Notes: generated from the sequence alone by a model not told the origin. Positions 1 to 7,657 are shown, counted from the stretch's first letter. The stretch: DNA of 10,258 nucleotides from Alphaproteobacteria bacterium (GCA_018665505.1 JABJCS010000438.1:1-10258), one strand, 5' to 3'. Translations and numbers: made by a program.

Positions 1-2
1 AA

Positions 3-578
3 TGTTCGATCAGACGATCCTGCCTGTATCTGCTCAGACGGCTCTTGCGCATGGATACCATGATAACCTCTAATCTCGGTTATCTGGGACAGCCCCTTCC
101 CAAAAACCTCCCGGATTTGCAGATGGATGGCCGGTCTCTTCGGCAGATTCTAGTAAATGTGATTTCGAATGCCATAAAATTCACGGAACCCGGTGGGAAA
201 ATAGAAATTGCCGCGATGTCGTCAGATGGGAACGAAGTGCAGTTATCCGTGTCCGACACTGGAGTTGGCATTCGCGCTGACGAATTGGAAGAAATCCTCA
301 CGCCCTTCTACCAAGGTAAAAATGTACAAAGTTCGAGCGAGGCCGGAACTGGATTGGGCCTGACGATCGTCGATTCACTTGTCGCTATGAATGGCGGACG
401 AATGAGCCTCGAAAGTCAGCCAGGTTTCGGCACGATCGTAAAACTGCACCTACCGATATTCGAAGAAAGTGAGCATCTCTCCGAACAAGAGAAAGATTTC
501 TCGGCACAACAGCGGCTTATGGGCCGTCGTCTCGTATCGCATGTCCGCTCGTCTCAACGGCGACGCTCAGTGCACTGA
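3..578 (+). CDS. Sensor histidine kinase, C-terminal ATPase domain (5' partial)
   Basis: This is the ATP-binding end of a two-component sensor kinase, which would phosphorylate its own histidine and pass the phosphate to a response regulator. The frame is open to the left edge, so the sensor and His-phosphoacceptor parts lie outside the window. Numbering from the TTG at 45, the HATPase_c motifs appear in order: N box with SNAIKFT at 41-47 (catalytic-type Asn42), G1 box SDTGVGI at 70-76, F box PFYQGK at 87-92 and G2 box GTGLGL at 101-106. A roughly 40-residue tail rich in Arg and Ser follows the domain. No Shine-Dalgarno precedes the TTG at 45, so it is probably not the true start. The first 20 or so codons do not resemble the usual linker before the N box, and a frameshift near 50-70 is possible. 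The gene converges on the ABC permease gene. No response regulator is visible. Confidence 0.85.
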   Translation, partial: CSIRRSCLYLLRRLLRMDTMITSNLGYLGQPLPKNLPDLQMDGRSLRQILVNVISNAIKFTEPGGKIEIAAMSSDGNEVQLSVSDTGVGIRADELEEILTPFYQGKNVQSSSEAGTGLGLTIVDSLVAMNGGRMSLESQPGFGTIVKLHLPIFEESEHLSEQEKDFSAQQRLMGRRLVSHVRSSQRRRSVH

Positions 579-598
579 GGGAGGGTGCAGCTGCTCTT

Positions 599-1774
599 TC
601 ATTTCCCGAATATGAGAGATTCGTTCTCATAGAGACGTGCCGCGATCGCTAAAAGACAGGCGGTCGCAACCAGTGTCACAGATGCCGAAATGAGTAAATC
701 GGATAAGGCCATGCCTTCGCCTCGGACCAAGCGTCCAAAGATCAACGTTTGTCCGAATGTCGGCAACGCCATCATCCAGTTTTGCGCTTAGGCGGGGGAA
801 AATACCAAAACCATACCTGGAATGGCTGGCACCAACGGCAACAGCCCGAGATAGGTTTGTGCTTCCTTGAAGCTCTTGGTTCCCACGGCGACGATGATTT
901 GAATAGCGACGGCGAGAGTCATCAGCGGGAGCGCGGCGATGAGGATCATCAACATCGTCGCAATATCCAAATTGCGCGCAAGTCCTACTCCGGCATCACC
1001 CGCCAGCAGGAACGCCACCTTGAAAGCGATGAGTTGTACGATTAGCCCGATTGTCGTGAACAACACGCCGGAGAGAAATTTACCTCCCATCAATCCCCAT
1101 CTCGGCACCGGGTTAACCAAGAGCGGTTCCAAGGACCCTCGCTCCCGTTCTCCCGATGTCGTATCGAGCACTAAATACACACCGCCCATGAAGATCGTGA
1201 AGATGAAAAACGGTGGCACCATGAACATGAAGACGTCGACGATGGTCGCATCTCCGGCGACGTTTACGCTCTCTAAAATAATCGGCGTGGCGCTGGCGGG
1301 ATCGATGCCGCGCCGCACGAGCCGTTCTTGGGCCAATTGACGTCCATAGGTGTCGAGCAATGCGTAGACGCGGTTTGCACCCACCATGCTGCCGAGACGC
1401 GCCGGATGGATCAGGATAGGTAGCGAGATCGATGACTCAGATGCCAGGCGGTCCGCGTAATCTGTTGGGATGATGATAACGGTGTCGTATCGTCCGTCGC
1501 GAACCAACCTGTCACCGCCCCGTTCCAGGAGTTCTGGCTCGATGCCGTGTTGGCGCAAATAGGCCACCAGACGCGGCGCCGCTTCCGCATTCTCGATGCC
1601 GAGCCGCACAGGTTTCTCCGGTTTTGCCGTGAGAACCGTTGTCGCCAAGGAAATCATCACACCGAGAAGAATCGGGCCCAAGAGCGGATAGACGAGGCCA
1701 AGCAGAAGCGTGCGTCGGTCACGCAAATTATCGAGCGTTTCCTTCCGAAAGACGATGAAAATACCGTTATGCAA
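599..1774 (-). pseudogene. ABC-2 type permease (NatB-like) interrupted by in-frame TAA
   Basis: This is the membrane subunit of a NatAB-type ABC exporter. The uninterrupted part (788-1774, 328 codons) starts with TTG just after the ATPase gene. It shows the NatB N-terminus with RDRRTL at 18-23, a first membrane segment at about 24-48, an extracytoplasmic domain, then helices from about 179. The family motif GERERGSLEPLLVNP is at 208-222. The frame stops at TAA 788-790, after FSPA. In the same frame beyond it come 62 further codons ending at TGA 599-601, including AQNWMMALPTFGQ, RLVRGE and a final hydrophobic helix, which match the expected NatB C-terminus. Restored length would be 391 residues, typical for the family. 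A Lys codon (AAA to TAA) is the likeliest ancestor. Either the gene is a recent nonsense pseudogene, makes a protein lacking its last helix, or the base is a sequencing error. Sodium export is the NatAB precedent; the substrate here is unknown. Confidence 0.88.
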
Positions 1775-1777
1775 GTG

Positions 1778-2506
1778 TCAACCGTCCGCTGTCTCGCCAG
1801 TGAGTGCCAGAAATACCTCTTCCAGATCGTCCGCGCCGGTTTTGCTGCGCAATTCGTCTGGAGATGCCGCGGCCGCCGTTCGGCCCTGGGAAATGATCAC
1901 GATCTGATCCGCGAGCGCATCGACTTCCGTCATACTGTGGCTGCAAAATAAAACGCACCCGCCACCGTCCCGTACTTCACGGATTAATTCGCGGACGGCA
2001 CGGTTGCCAGCGATGTCGAGACCGCTGGTCGGCTCGTCCAATAACAGGTTCTTCGGTTTGTGAATCATCGCTCTTGCCAGTGCGACCTTCAATGACTGTC
2101 CTTTCGAAAATCCCTGGGCCCGTCGGTCGGCGAACTCATCCATATCCAGCGTTTCGATCAACTCGCTGATCCGGGAGGAGAGTTCGCTACCTGTGAGGCC
2201 GTGTAGGCGGCCATAGTATTCCACATGTTCGCGGGCCGTGAGACGAGGGTAAAGGCCCCGCGTGTCAACCAAGGCGCCGATTCGTTGTTGGACTTGGCGC
2301 GTTTCCGAGACCGTATCGAAACCGTCGATGCGGGCGTTACCGCTGTCAGGGCGCATCACCGTATAGAGGATGCGTAAAGTTGTGCTTTTCCCGGCTCCAT
2401 TCCGGCCAAGCAGGGCGGTTACGCTGCCGTTGCGGGCGGTAAAGCTCAAGGCGTCGAGCGCGCGGACGTCGCGGAATGACTTGGAAAGACCTGAAGCTTC
2501 GATCAT
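1778..2506 (-). CDS. ABC transporter ATP-binding protein (NatA-like)
   Basis: This is the cytoplasmic ATPase that would power the permease encoded directly downstream. It is 242 residues, a normal length. Visible motifs are Walker A GRNGAGKST at 34-42, an ABC signature FSKGQ at 133-137 (a variant of LSGGQ), Walker B with LLLDEPTSGLD at 154-164 and the switch His in CSHSM at 188-192. The segment DTRGLYPRLTAREH at 81-94 is typical of NatA/CcmA-like ATPases and replaces a canonical Q-loop glutamine. The ATG at 2504-2506 gives the expected N-terminus (MIEASGLSKSF), although no strong Shine-Dalgarno is seen. Only three bases (CAC) separate its TGA from the TTG of the permease, and the two genes share one frame, so they are surely cotranscribed. 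If the permease is inactive, this ATPase has no visible partner in the window. Confidence 0.93.
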   Translation of the reverse strand: MIEASGLSKSFRDVRALDALSFTARNGSVTALLGRNGAGKSTTLRILYTVMRPDSGNARIDGFDTVSETRQVQQRIGALVDTRGLYPRLTAREHVEYYGRLHGLTGSELSSRISELIETLDMDEFADRRAQGFSKGQSLKVALARAMIHKPKNLLLDEPTSGLDIAGNRAVRELIREVRDGGGCVLFCSHSMTEVDALADQIVIISQGRTAAAASPDELRSKTGADDLEEVFLALTGETADG

Positions 2507-2652
2507 AACTAACCGACAGTGCCAAAGACGTTAAGCATCGGACGGCATCGGCTTGGTTGTGAGAGAAGAACCCGAATTTTCGCTACTCCACGTAAGATGC
2601 GATGTTAATTATCTTAGTCCGACACGTTCCCATTCGCCAGAAGGGTTAGTTA
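2507..2652. promoter_or_regulatory. Divergent intergenic region between ABC and MFS operons
   Basis: This 146-base stretch separates two divergently transcribed operons and must carry the promoters of both. An AT-rich core, GTTAATTATCTTAG at 2604-2617, is the most likely place for a -10 element of the rightward MFS operon. I could not pair it with a convincing -35 box and no clear operator palindrome was found. A Shine-Dalgarno-like AAGGG at 2641-2645 lies seven bases before the MFS TTG start. No open reading frame worth calling lies here. Confidence 0.45.
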
Positions 2653-4179
2653 TTGCAAACGCTGCATAAATCGGCGAGCGGTCCGTTTTCGACCGCGGAA
2701 CGCATTATCATTACCGTCCCGGTGTTGATGGCGTCGCTGCTGCATTCGGTGAACATGAGTACGGCCTATGTGGCGCTGCCCAATATTCAGGGCAATCTCG
2801 CCGCGCGGCCGGATCAAGTGGGATGGATCATCACTGCGTTCGTCGTGGCAACAGCGGTCGGGACAGTGCTGACAGGATGGCTCAGCGGTCGGTTCGGGCG
2901 GCGCAAGGTCTTCCTGGGTTCGATCGCTGGATTTACCGTCACGTCCGCGATGTGCGGGCTTGCCGGGAGCCTAGAGGAACTCGTCTTCTACCGCATACTG
3001 CAAGGCTTTATGAGCGCGCCGTTGTTGCCGGTCTCGCAGGCCATCATGCTGGATACATATCCCCGGCGTCTCCACGGTTTTGCGATGAGTATTTGGTCGC
3101 TCGGGATGATCCTGGGGCCGGTCGTCGGGCCGACCTTGGGTGCGCTGCTGACCGAATATTACGGGTGGCGCTATCTGTTTTCGCTCAATATTCCGCTCGG
3201 CATTGCCGCTTTCGTCGCGATACTCATCACGCTTCCGGAAGCAGAGACGCGCAAGCAAGGCCTGGATTGGATCGGCGTCACCAGTTTGGTGATTGGTGTT
3301 TCGTTTCTACAATTGATGCTGGACCGAGGCGAACGTCTCGATTGGTTCAATTCGACGGAAATCTTGATCGAAGCGGCCATCGCCATTCTTGCGATATACA
3401 TTTTCGTCGTCCACAGCCTGACCCATTCCAAGCCGTATATAAACCTTTCGATATTCAAGGACCGCAATTTTGTGGTTGGCTTAAGTTTGATCTTCATGTT
3501 CGGAATCGCGGTTTTCTCCAGCCTCTTTATTTTGCCTCTGTTCCTGCAGAACGTTCAGGATTACCCGGTCCTCTCGGCGGGATGGATCGTGTCCGTGCGT
3601 GGGATCGGGACAATGATCGCCATGTTGATGGGGGGCACCTTGGCCGACCGCCTGCCTGCCAAATATTTGATCCTCCTTGGGTTATGCTGCGTTGGATTCA
3701 GCAATATCGCGATGACCCAGTGGACGGATCAGGTCCAAGTCGACGCTATTGTCTGGGTGACTATTATTAACGGCTACGGCATGGGCATGATGTGGGTATC
3801 CTTGACGACGGTGACCTTCTCGACCTTACCGCAAAGTTTTCGTGTCGAGGGAGCAGCCCTGTTCGCGTTGGTCCGGTCGATCGGGGCTAGTATGGGAACA
3901 TCGGTGATCGTCGCCATATTGGTGCGGTCGTCGCAGATCAATTATATCGAAATGCGAAACCATATTAACATCTTCACCGAAGGATTGGACGTTTTGGGAA
4001 CGCCGTCGAGCTGGAACCTCGACTCGATTTCAGGGATCGCCGCATTGCAAAAATTGGTACTGGCGCAGGCGGAAATGGTCGCCTATTTGAACGCATTCGT
4101 TTTTCTGGTGGCAGTGGCGTTCATCGCCATGCCGCTGGTCTTTCTATTACGAACACCGACAAAGGCTGAATCCGGTTGA
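2653..4179 (+). CDS. MFS multidrug efflux transporter, DHA2 (EmrB/QacA) type
   Basis: This is an inner-membrane pump of the 14-helix drug:H+ antiporter-2 family; 508 residues is the usual length. Family marks are VALPNIQGNL at 40-49 after the first helix, motif A GWLSGRFGRRK at 75-85, RILQG with Arg114 in the fourth helix (motif B), and motif C GMILGPVVGPTLG at 151-163 followed by GWRYLFSLNIPLG. In DHA2 proteins the first helix normally carries an acidic residue in an LDxTI-like motif; here the aligned stretch reads VNMST with Asn34, so that charge is absent. The TTG start at 2653 is supported by AAGGG at 2641-2645 and by a stop codon (TAG 2647-2649) just upstream in frame. No EmrA-type adaptor or TolC is adjacent. 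The antiporter gene follows after 14 bases, so the two form an operon. The substrate cannot be told from sequence. Confidence 0.92.
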   Translation: MQTLHKSASGPFSTAERIIITVPVLMASLLHSVNMSTAYVALPNIQGNLAARPDQVGWIITAFVVATAVGTVLTGWLSGRFGRRKVFLGSIAGFTVTSAMCGLAGSLEELVFYRILQGFMSAPLLPVSQAIMLDTYPRRLHGFAMSIWSLGMILGPVVGPTLGALLTEYYGWRYLFSLNIPLGIAAFVAILITLPEAETRKQGLDWIGVTSLVIGVSFLQLMLDRGERLDWFNSTEILIEAAIAILAIYIFVVHSLTHSKPYINLSIFKDRNFVVGLSLIFMFGIAVFSSLFILPLFLQNVQDYPVLSAGWIVSVRGIGTMIAMLMGGTLADRLPAKYLILLGLCCVGFSNIAMTQWTDQVQVDAIVWVTIINGYGMGMMWVSLTTVTFSTLPQSFRVEGAALFALVRSIGASMGTSVIVAILVRSSQINYIEMRNHINIFTEGLDVLGTPSSWNLDSISGIAALQKLVLAQAEMVAYLNAFVFLVAVAFIAMPLVFLLRTPTKAESG

Positions 4180-4193
4180 ATTGGAGTCTCTAG

Positions 4194-5300
4194 ATGGATG
4201 AATCGTTGATAGTTGCCATCGTCATGGTGACCGCGGCCGTCATTGCCTTCGAATTGCGGGTGTCGAGCGCCATTCTCGAAATTCTCGCCGGTATCGGATT
4301 GGCCTTCTTCTTCGTCGATATTGCGCAGTTGGATTGGCTGCGCTTCCTGTCCAACCTCGGCATGCTCGGCCTGATGTTCATGGTCGGGTTTGAAGTCGAC
4401 GTCGAACGATTGCGCGGTACGTGGCGGGCCAGTATTGCGATTGGCGTATCGGCGCTTTTGTTGCCCCTCGCGGGTGTCTTTTGCGTCGCGTATTTCATCT
4501 TGGGGCTTGCGCCGTTGACGGCGGGCCTCCTGGCGATTGGTCTTTCGACAACTTCGTTGGCCCTGGTCTATAACGCCTTGCGGGAACGCGGCACGCTGCA
4601 TACCGAGCATGGGCAAATCCTTGTGGCCGCAGCATCGGTCGTCGATGTTCTAAGCATGGTGTTCCTTGCCATCTTGATGGGGGATGTGGGCTGGGGAACG
4701 GCAATCTTCTTGTTGGTCGCGGTGCCAATGATTATTGGCCTGCCGCGTTTCGGGAAATGGATCTTTCGACGCTATCGCGGTTCGCTCGTCGAATTCGAGC
4801 TGCGCTTCCTCCTTGTCTTGTTGCTTGCGATGGGATTCATGGCCGAGAACATCGGCGGTATTCATCCGGCTGTCATCGCCTTCGCCCTTGGAATTGTTAT
4901 GTCGGAAATCGTCGATGAGCATGAGGAATTAGAACAGAAACTGAAAGGTATCGTCTTCAGTTTTCTGGCGCCCGCATTCTTCCTTTATGCGGGTATGCAG
5001 CTCGATATTCGATTGCTGACATTCGACCTCGTTTGGACAGCATTGCTGTTGCTGGTCGTTGCTTGCGGGCTGAAATATGTCGGCGCGGCGCTACCGGTTC
5101 GGTATTTGTTTAAGAGTTCCGGCCGTGTCGCGGGGTTGTTGTTCAATTATCGGCTGAGTTTCGGGATCATCACCGCGACCGTCGGCCTAAAGGTTGGTAT
5201 TTTGACGGAAGATCTCTATGCGGTCTGTTTGTTGATTGTCGTCGCCAGCGCCTTTTTGCCGGCAATCCTGTTGCATGACAGAGCCGCGGAGTGGGAGTGA
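4194..5300 (+). CDS. Cation/proton antiporter membrane domain (CPA2/Kef-NapA-like)
   Basis: This integral membrane protein of 368 residues has the Na+/H+ exchanger fold of the CPA2 superfamily. Supporting stretches are LGLMFMVGFEVD at 58-69, LSTTSLALVYNAL at 118-129, AAASVVDVLSM at 145-155 with the candidate ion-binding Asp151 in the fifth-helix position, GIHPAVIAFALGIVMSE at 222-238, FLAPAFFLYAGMQLD at 257-271 and a late-helix Arg320 (NYRLSFG). The residue before Asp151 is Val, whereas family members usually have DD, ND or QD. The protein ends after the membrane domain, with no cytoplasmic TrkA-N (RCK) domain like that of KefB/KefC. The ATG at 4194 has GGAG at 4183-4186 seven bases upstream and follows the MFS stop by 14 bases, so translation is likely coupled. 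Whether Na+ or K+ is moved, or whether it works with the MFS pump, is not shown. Confidence 0.88.
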   Translation: MDESLIVAIVMVTAAVIAFELRVSSAILEILAGIGLAFFFVDIAQLDWLRFLSNLGMLGLMFMVGFEVDVERLRGTWRASIAIGVSALLLPLAGVFCVAYFILGLAPLTAGLLAIGLSTTSLALVYNALRERGTLHTEHGQILVAAASVVDVLSMVFLAILMGDVGWGTAIFLLVAVPMIIGLPRFGKWIFRRYRGSLVEFELRFLLVLLLAMGFMAENIGGIHPAVIAFALGIVMSEIVDEHEELEQKLKGIVFSFLAPAFFLYAGMQLDIRLLTFDLVWTALLLLVVACGLKYVGAALPVRYLFKSSGRVAGLLFNYRLSFGIITATVGLKVGILTEDLYAVCLLIVVASAFLPAILLHDRAAEWE

Positions 5301-5302
5301 GG

Positions 5303-5320
5303 TTAGGCTAGGCGGCCTAA
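5303..5320. other. Weak inverted repeat at convergent gene ends
   Basis: TTAGGC at 5303-5308 and GCCTAA at 5315-5320 can pair as a perfect six-base stem with a six-base loop, right where the antiporter and RsmI genes converge. It lies inside the last codons of the RsmI gene and has no clear U-tract on either side, so a role as a bidirectional terminator is only possible, not shown. Confidence 0.2.
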
Positions 5321-6034
5321 GTCTCTTTCGGGCGCCGGGGCAGTATTGGCACCACCGATAACGATGACTGCCTCGCCGCGCGGATCCGCTTCGGCGAATT
5401 CTTCAGCCAGCTCCGCTAAAATGCCGCGCTCGACCCGCTGAAATTTCTTGGTCAACTCAAGACAGACAGCACCCCGGCGTTCGCCGAAGATCTCAGCAGC
5501 TTCCGCCATCAATTTTCCGACCCGGCGCGGGCTCTCAAAAATGACCAAAGCGGTATCGCTCTCGAGATAGAGTTCCAGGGCGCGTCGCCGTCGCGCTCGG
5601 CGTTGCGGCAGAAAGCCGAGAAAAGCGAATTGCGCTGCCTTAACCCCAGCGGCCAGCAAAGCGGTCGGTACGGCGCTGGGTCCCGGAAGAACGTCCACTT
5701 CGTATCCGGCCTCGAGCGCTTCTTGGATGACCAGTTGGCCGGGGTCGGCGAGGCCCGGCATTCCGGCGTCACTACAAAGGCCCACGTCATAGCCGTCATT
5801 GAGCAATGATAGGGTGCGGCGCACCGCGCCTTTTTCGTTATGGCCGTGACAGGAATAGAGGATTTTCGGTCGCTCGATGCCATAGCGCTCGAAGATGCGC
5901 CTGGTGTGGCGCGTATCTTCGCAGGCCAACGCGTCCAGTTCCTGTAGGACGCGCACGGCCCGATAGGTCATGTCCTCGAGGTTGCCGATCGGGGTTGGTA
6001 TGACGATGAGACGGCCAGGTTCCGGGCGTGTCAT
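5303..6034 (-). CDS. rsmI: RsmI-family 16S rRNA C1402 2'-O-methyltransferase
   Basis: Family members use S-adenosylmethionine to methylate the 2'-O of C1402 in 16S rRNA, tuning the ribosomal P site. The tetrapyrrole-methylase fold is clear: VIPTPIGNLEDMTYRA at 11-26, CEDTRHTRRI at 38-47, HGHNEKG at 63-69, SDAGMPGLADPG at 88-99, LPGPSAVPTALLAAG at 116-130, FAFLGFLPQRR at 136-146, FESPRRVGKL at 166-175, LELTKKF at 192-198 and GEAVIVIGG at 220-228. The family usually reads SDAGTP where this has SDAGMP. At 243 residues it lacks the C-terminal extension of about 40 residues found in E. coli RsmI (286). It begins with ATG 12 bases after the GGT-like gene, and its stop lies two bases from the end of the convergent antiporter gene. 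It may be a divergent paralogue, since the usual alphaproteobacterial partners (YraN, LpoA-like) are not here. Confidence 0.9.
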   Translation of the reverse strand: MTRPEPGRLIVIPTPIGNLEDMTYRAVRVLQELDALACEDTRHTRRIFERYGIERPKILYSCHGHNEKGAVRRTLSLLNDGYDVGLCSDAGMPGLADPGQLVIQEALEAGYEVDVLPGPSAVPTALLAAGVKAAQFAFLGFLPQRRARRRRALELYLESDTALVIFESPRRVGKLMAEAAEIFGERRGAVCLELTKKFQRVERGILAELAEEFAEADPRGEAVIVIGGANTAPAPERDLGRLA

Positions 6035-6046
6035 GGGGTAGCGCGA

Positions 6047-7657
6047 TCAGACGACCAGCGCGACGCCGTCGCGACCAGGGTCGGCGCCGCCTTGCCAGCC
6101 ATCGCTGGTCACCTTGATGCCATGAACCCCGGCGAAGGCGTAGCTCAGATAATTGCGGATCAGACCGTAGCCCATCGCCTTGACCTCGTCGGTGACGTAT
6201 TGTGGGATGCGGTTGCTTACTTCGACAGTTTGGTTCTTGGTTATGGCGATGCGTGGTGCTGCGACAGCCTCCGTCATGGTCATTCCGAAATCGACTGCAT
6301 TGGCGATTGCCTGGGCGATGGCTTGTGGGATATAAGCCGCGCCCGGCGCACCGATTACGATGTGTGGGCTATCTCCGTCGAACAGAATCGCGGGGGACAT
6401 GGAGCTTGTGTATGACTTCCCAGGTGCAATCGACATGGCCTTGCCAGGACGTGGATCAAAGATGCTCATGCAGCCATTCATGATGAAGCCGGTGCCAGGC
6501 GCGATCACACCGGAGGGCGCTCCCAACGTGTGGGTCATCGTGACCGCGTTGCCGTGCTCATCGAGAGTACAGACGTGCGTCGTATCCTTGGATTCCGCCA
6601 GTGTCATTCTGTCGAGAGATGCTTTCTCACCGGCAGTAATCTTAGCGGCAAAGGATTTCGCATAGTCCTTATCGACGAGTTGATCGAGTGGCACATCGAC
6701 GAAAGCAGGATCACCCACCTTGTTGCGCTTGTCGTTGAACGCGTATGCGATGGCCTCGACGACGGTGCGAATGTATTCCGGCGTGTTGTGGCCGAGGGCA
6801 GTGAGGTCAAAATGCTCCAAGATATTCAGTGCTTCGATAACTTGTACGCCGGATCCGCCCGGGACGTTGGTGGCGATCCGAAGTCCGCGATAACTGCCGG
6901 ACAGTGCGGGTGATCGGACAACTTCATAGGCGGCGAGGTCTTCGCGCGTAATGAGGCCACCCTTGGCGTGCATATCGTCGGCGATGCGCCCCGCGATGTC
7001 GCCTTTATAAAAGACATCAATGCCTTCCGACGCGATGGTCTTGAGCAAATATCCCAGTTGCGGATTGCGGACGAGATTGCCGGGTTTTTTAATGTGTCCG
7101 TCCGAGCCCAGATACAGCGTACGACCTTCGGATGTGTAACCAAGGATATCGGAATTGTGGATGCGGCCTTGCGCTTCCTCGTCCTGCATTGCGTAGGAAT
7201 AGACATGAGGGCGGACGATCCAACCGCCGTCGGCCAAGGCAATGGCGCTGCGGCTGATATCCGACCAATCCATACTGCCGTAATCGCTAAGCAGCGTGTG
7301 ATAGCCTTTCAGGTTTCCCGGTACCATGACTGCTTGATGGCCGATCGCGTTTATTTTATCGCGTAGCATGAATCCGAACGCGTCGGCAGTCTCGCCTTCG
7401 ATTGCGTCCACCCACATATCGTCGCGCGCCGCCGCAGGTGCGACACCCAAGAAGTTTATGTTCTCGGTCTTGCCCGATTTAGCGTCATGAACCACCGCGC
7501 TGCCGACGCCCCCCAACCCGCACATCAGCGGGTCGATGACGCCTTGGGCGAGCGCGCAAGCAATCGCAGCATCGACTGCGTTGCCACCGTTTTTCAGTGC
7601 AAGTGCGCCTGCCTCGGCCGCTTCCGGCTGGGCGGCGCAGATAATGCCATGTGTCAA
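6047..7657 (-). CDS. Gamma-glutamyltransferase-like Ntn hydrolase
   Basis: This is a GGT-superfamily protein of 536 residues, which should cleave itself before a threonine to give large and small subunits. The nucleophile is Thr359 in DTTHVCTLDEHGN (358-370; codon at 6581-6583). SSMSP at 418-422 forms the expected oxyanion region, and the N-terminal GGNAVDAAIA (24-33) and CGLGG (46-50) are standard. The residues that hold gamma-glutamate in classical GGT are altered. The usual xRExAP reads NFLGVAPAA (68-76), so Arg is missing; the Asn after the nucleophile region reads TLGAPSG (377-383); and the NNxMDDF stretch reads MNGCMSIFD (393-401). No signal peptide is visible, so it is probably cytoplasmic. 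The substrate is therefore likely an amide other than glutathione; HpxW oxamate amidohydrolase is a known GGT-like enzyme of this sort. The TTG start is supported by AGAGGGA six bases upstream; no other start precedes it in frame. RsmI follows 12 bases on. Confidence 0.88.
   Translation of the reverse strand: MTHGIICAAQPEAAEAGALALKNGGNAVDAAIACALAQGVIDPLMCGLGGVGSAVVHDAKSGKTENINFLGVAPAAARDDMWVDAIEGETADAFGFMLRDKINAIGHQAVMVPGNLKGYHTLLSDYGSMDWSDISRSAIALADGGWIVRPHVYSYAMQDEEAQGRIHNSDILGYTSEGRTLYLGSDGHIKKPGNLVRNPQLGYLLKTIASEGIDVFYKGDIAGRIADDMHAKGGLITREDLAAYEVVRSPALSGSYRGLRIATNVPGGSGVQVIEALNILEHFDLTALGHNTPEYIRTVVEAIAYAFNDKRNKVGDPAFVDVPLDQLVDKDYAKSFAAKITAGEKASLDRMTLAESKDTTHVCTLDEHGNAVTMTHTLGAPSGVIAPGTGFIMNGCMSIFDPRPGKAMSIAPGKSYTSSMSPAILFDGDSPHIVIGAPGAAYIPQAIAQAIANAVDFGMTMTEAVAAPRIAITKNQTVEVSNRIPQYVTDEVKAMGYGLIRNYLSYAFAGVHGIKVTSDGWQGGADPGRDGVALVV

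Noticed and set aside
611..631. Perfect seven-base inverted repeat TATGAGA / TCTCATA with a seven-base loop near the end of the kinase gene, a possible terminator.
   Set aside because: It lies inside the permease coding tail, has no following T-run for the kinase transcript, and is AT-rich and weak.
579..787. Apparent 209-base noncoding gap between the kinase and the annotated end of the permease.
   Set aside because: Almost all of it (599-787) is the in-frame remainder of the permease gene, so it is not a regulatory or RNA region.
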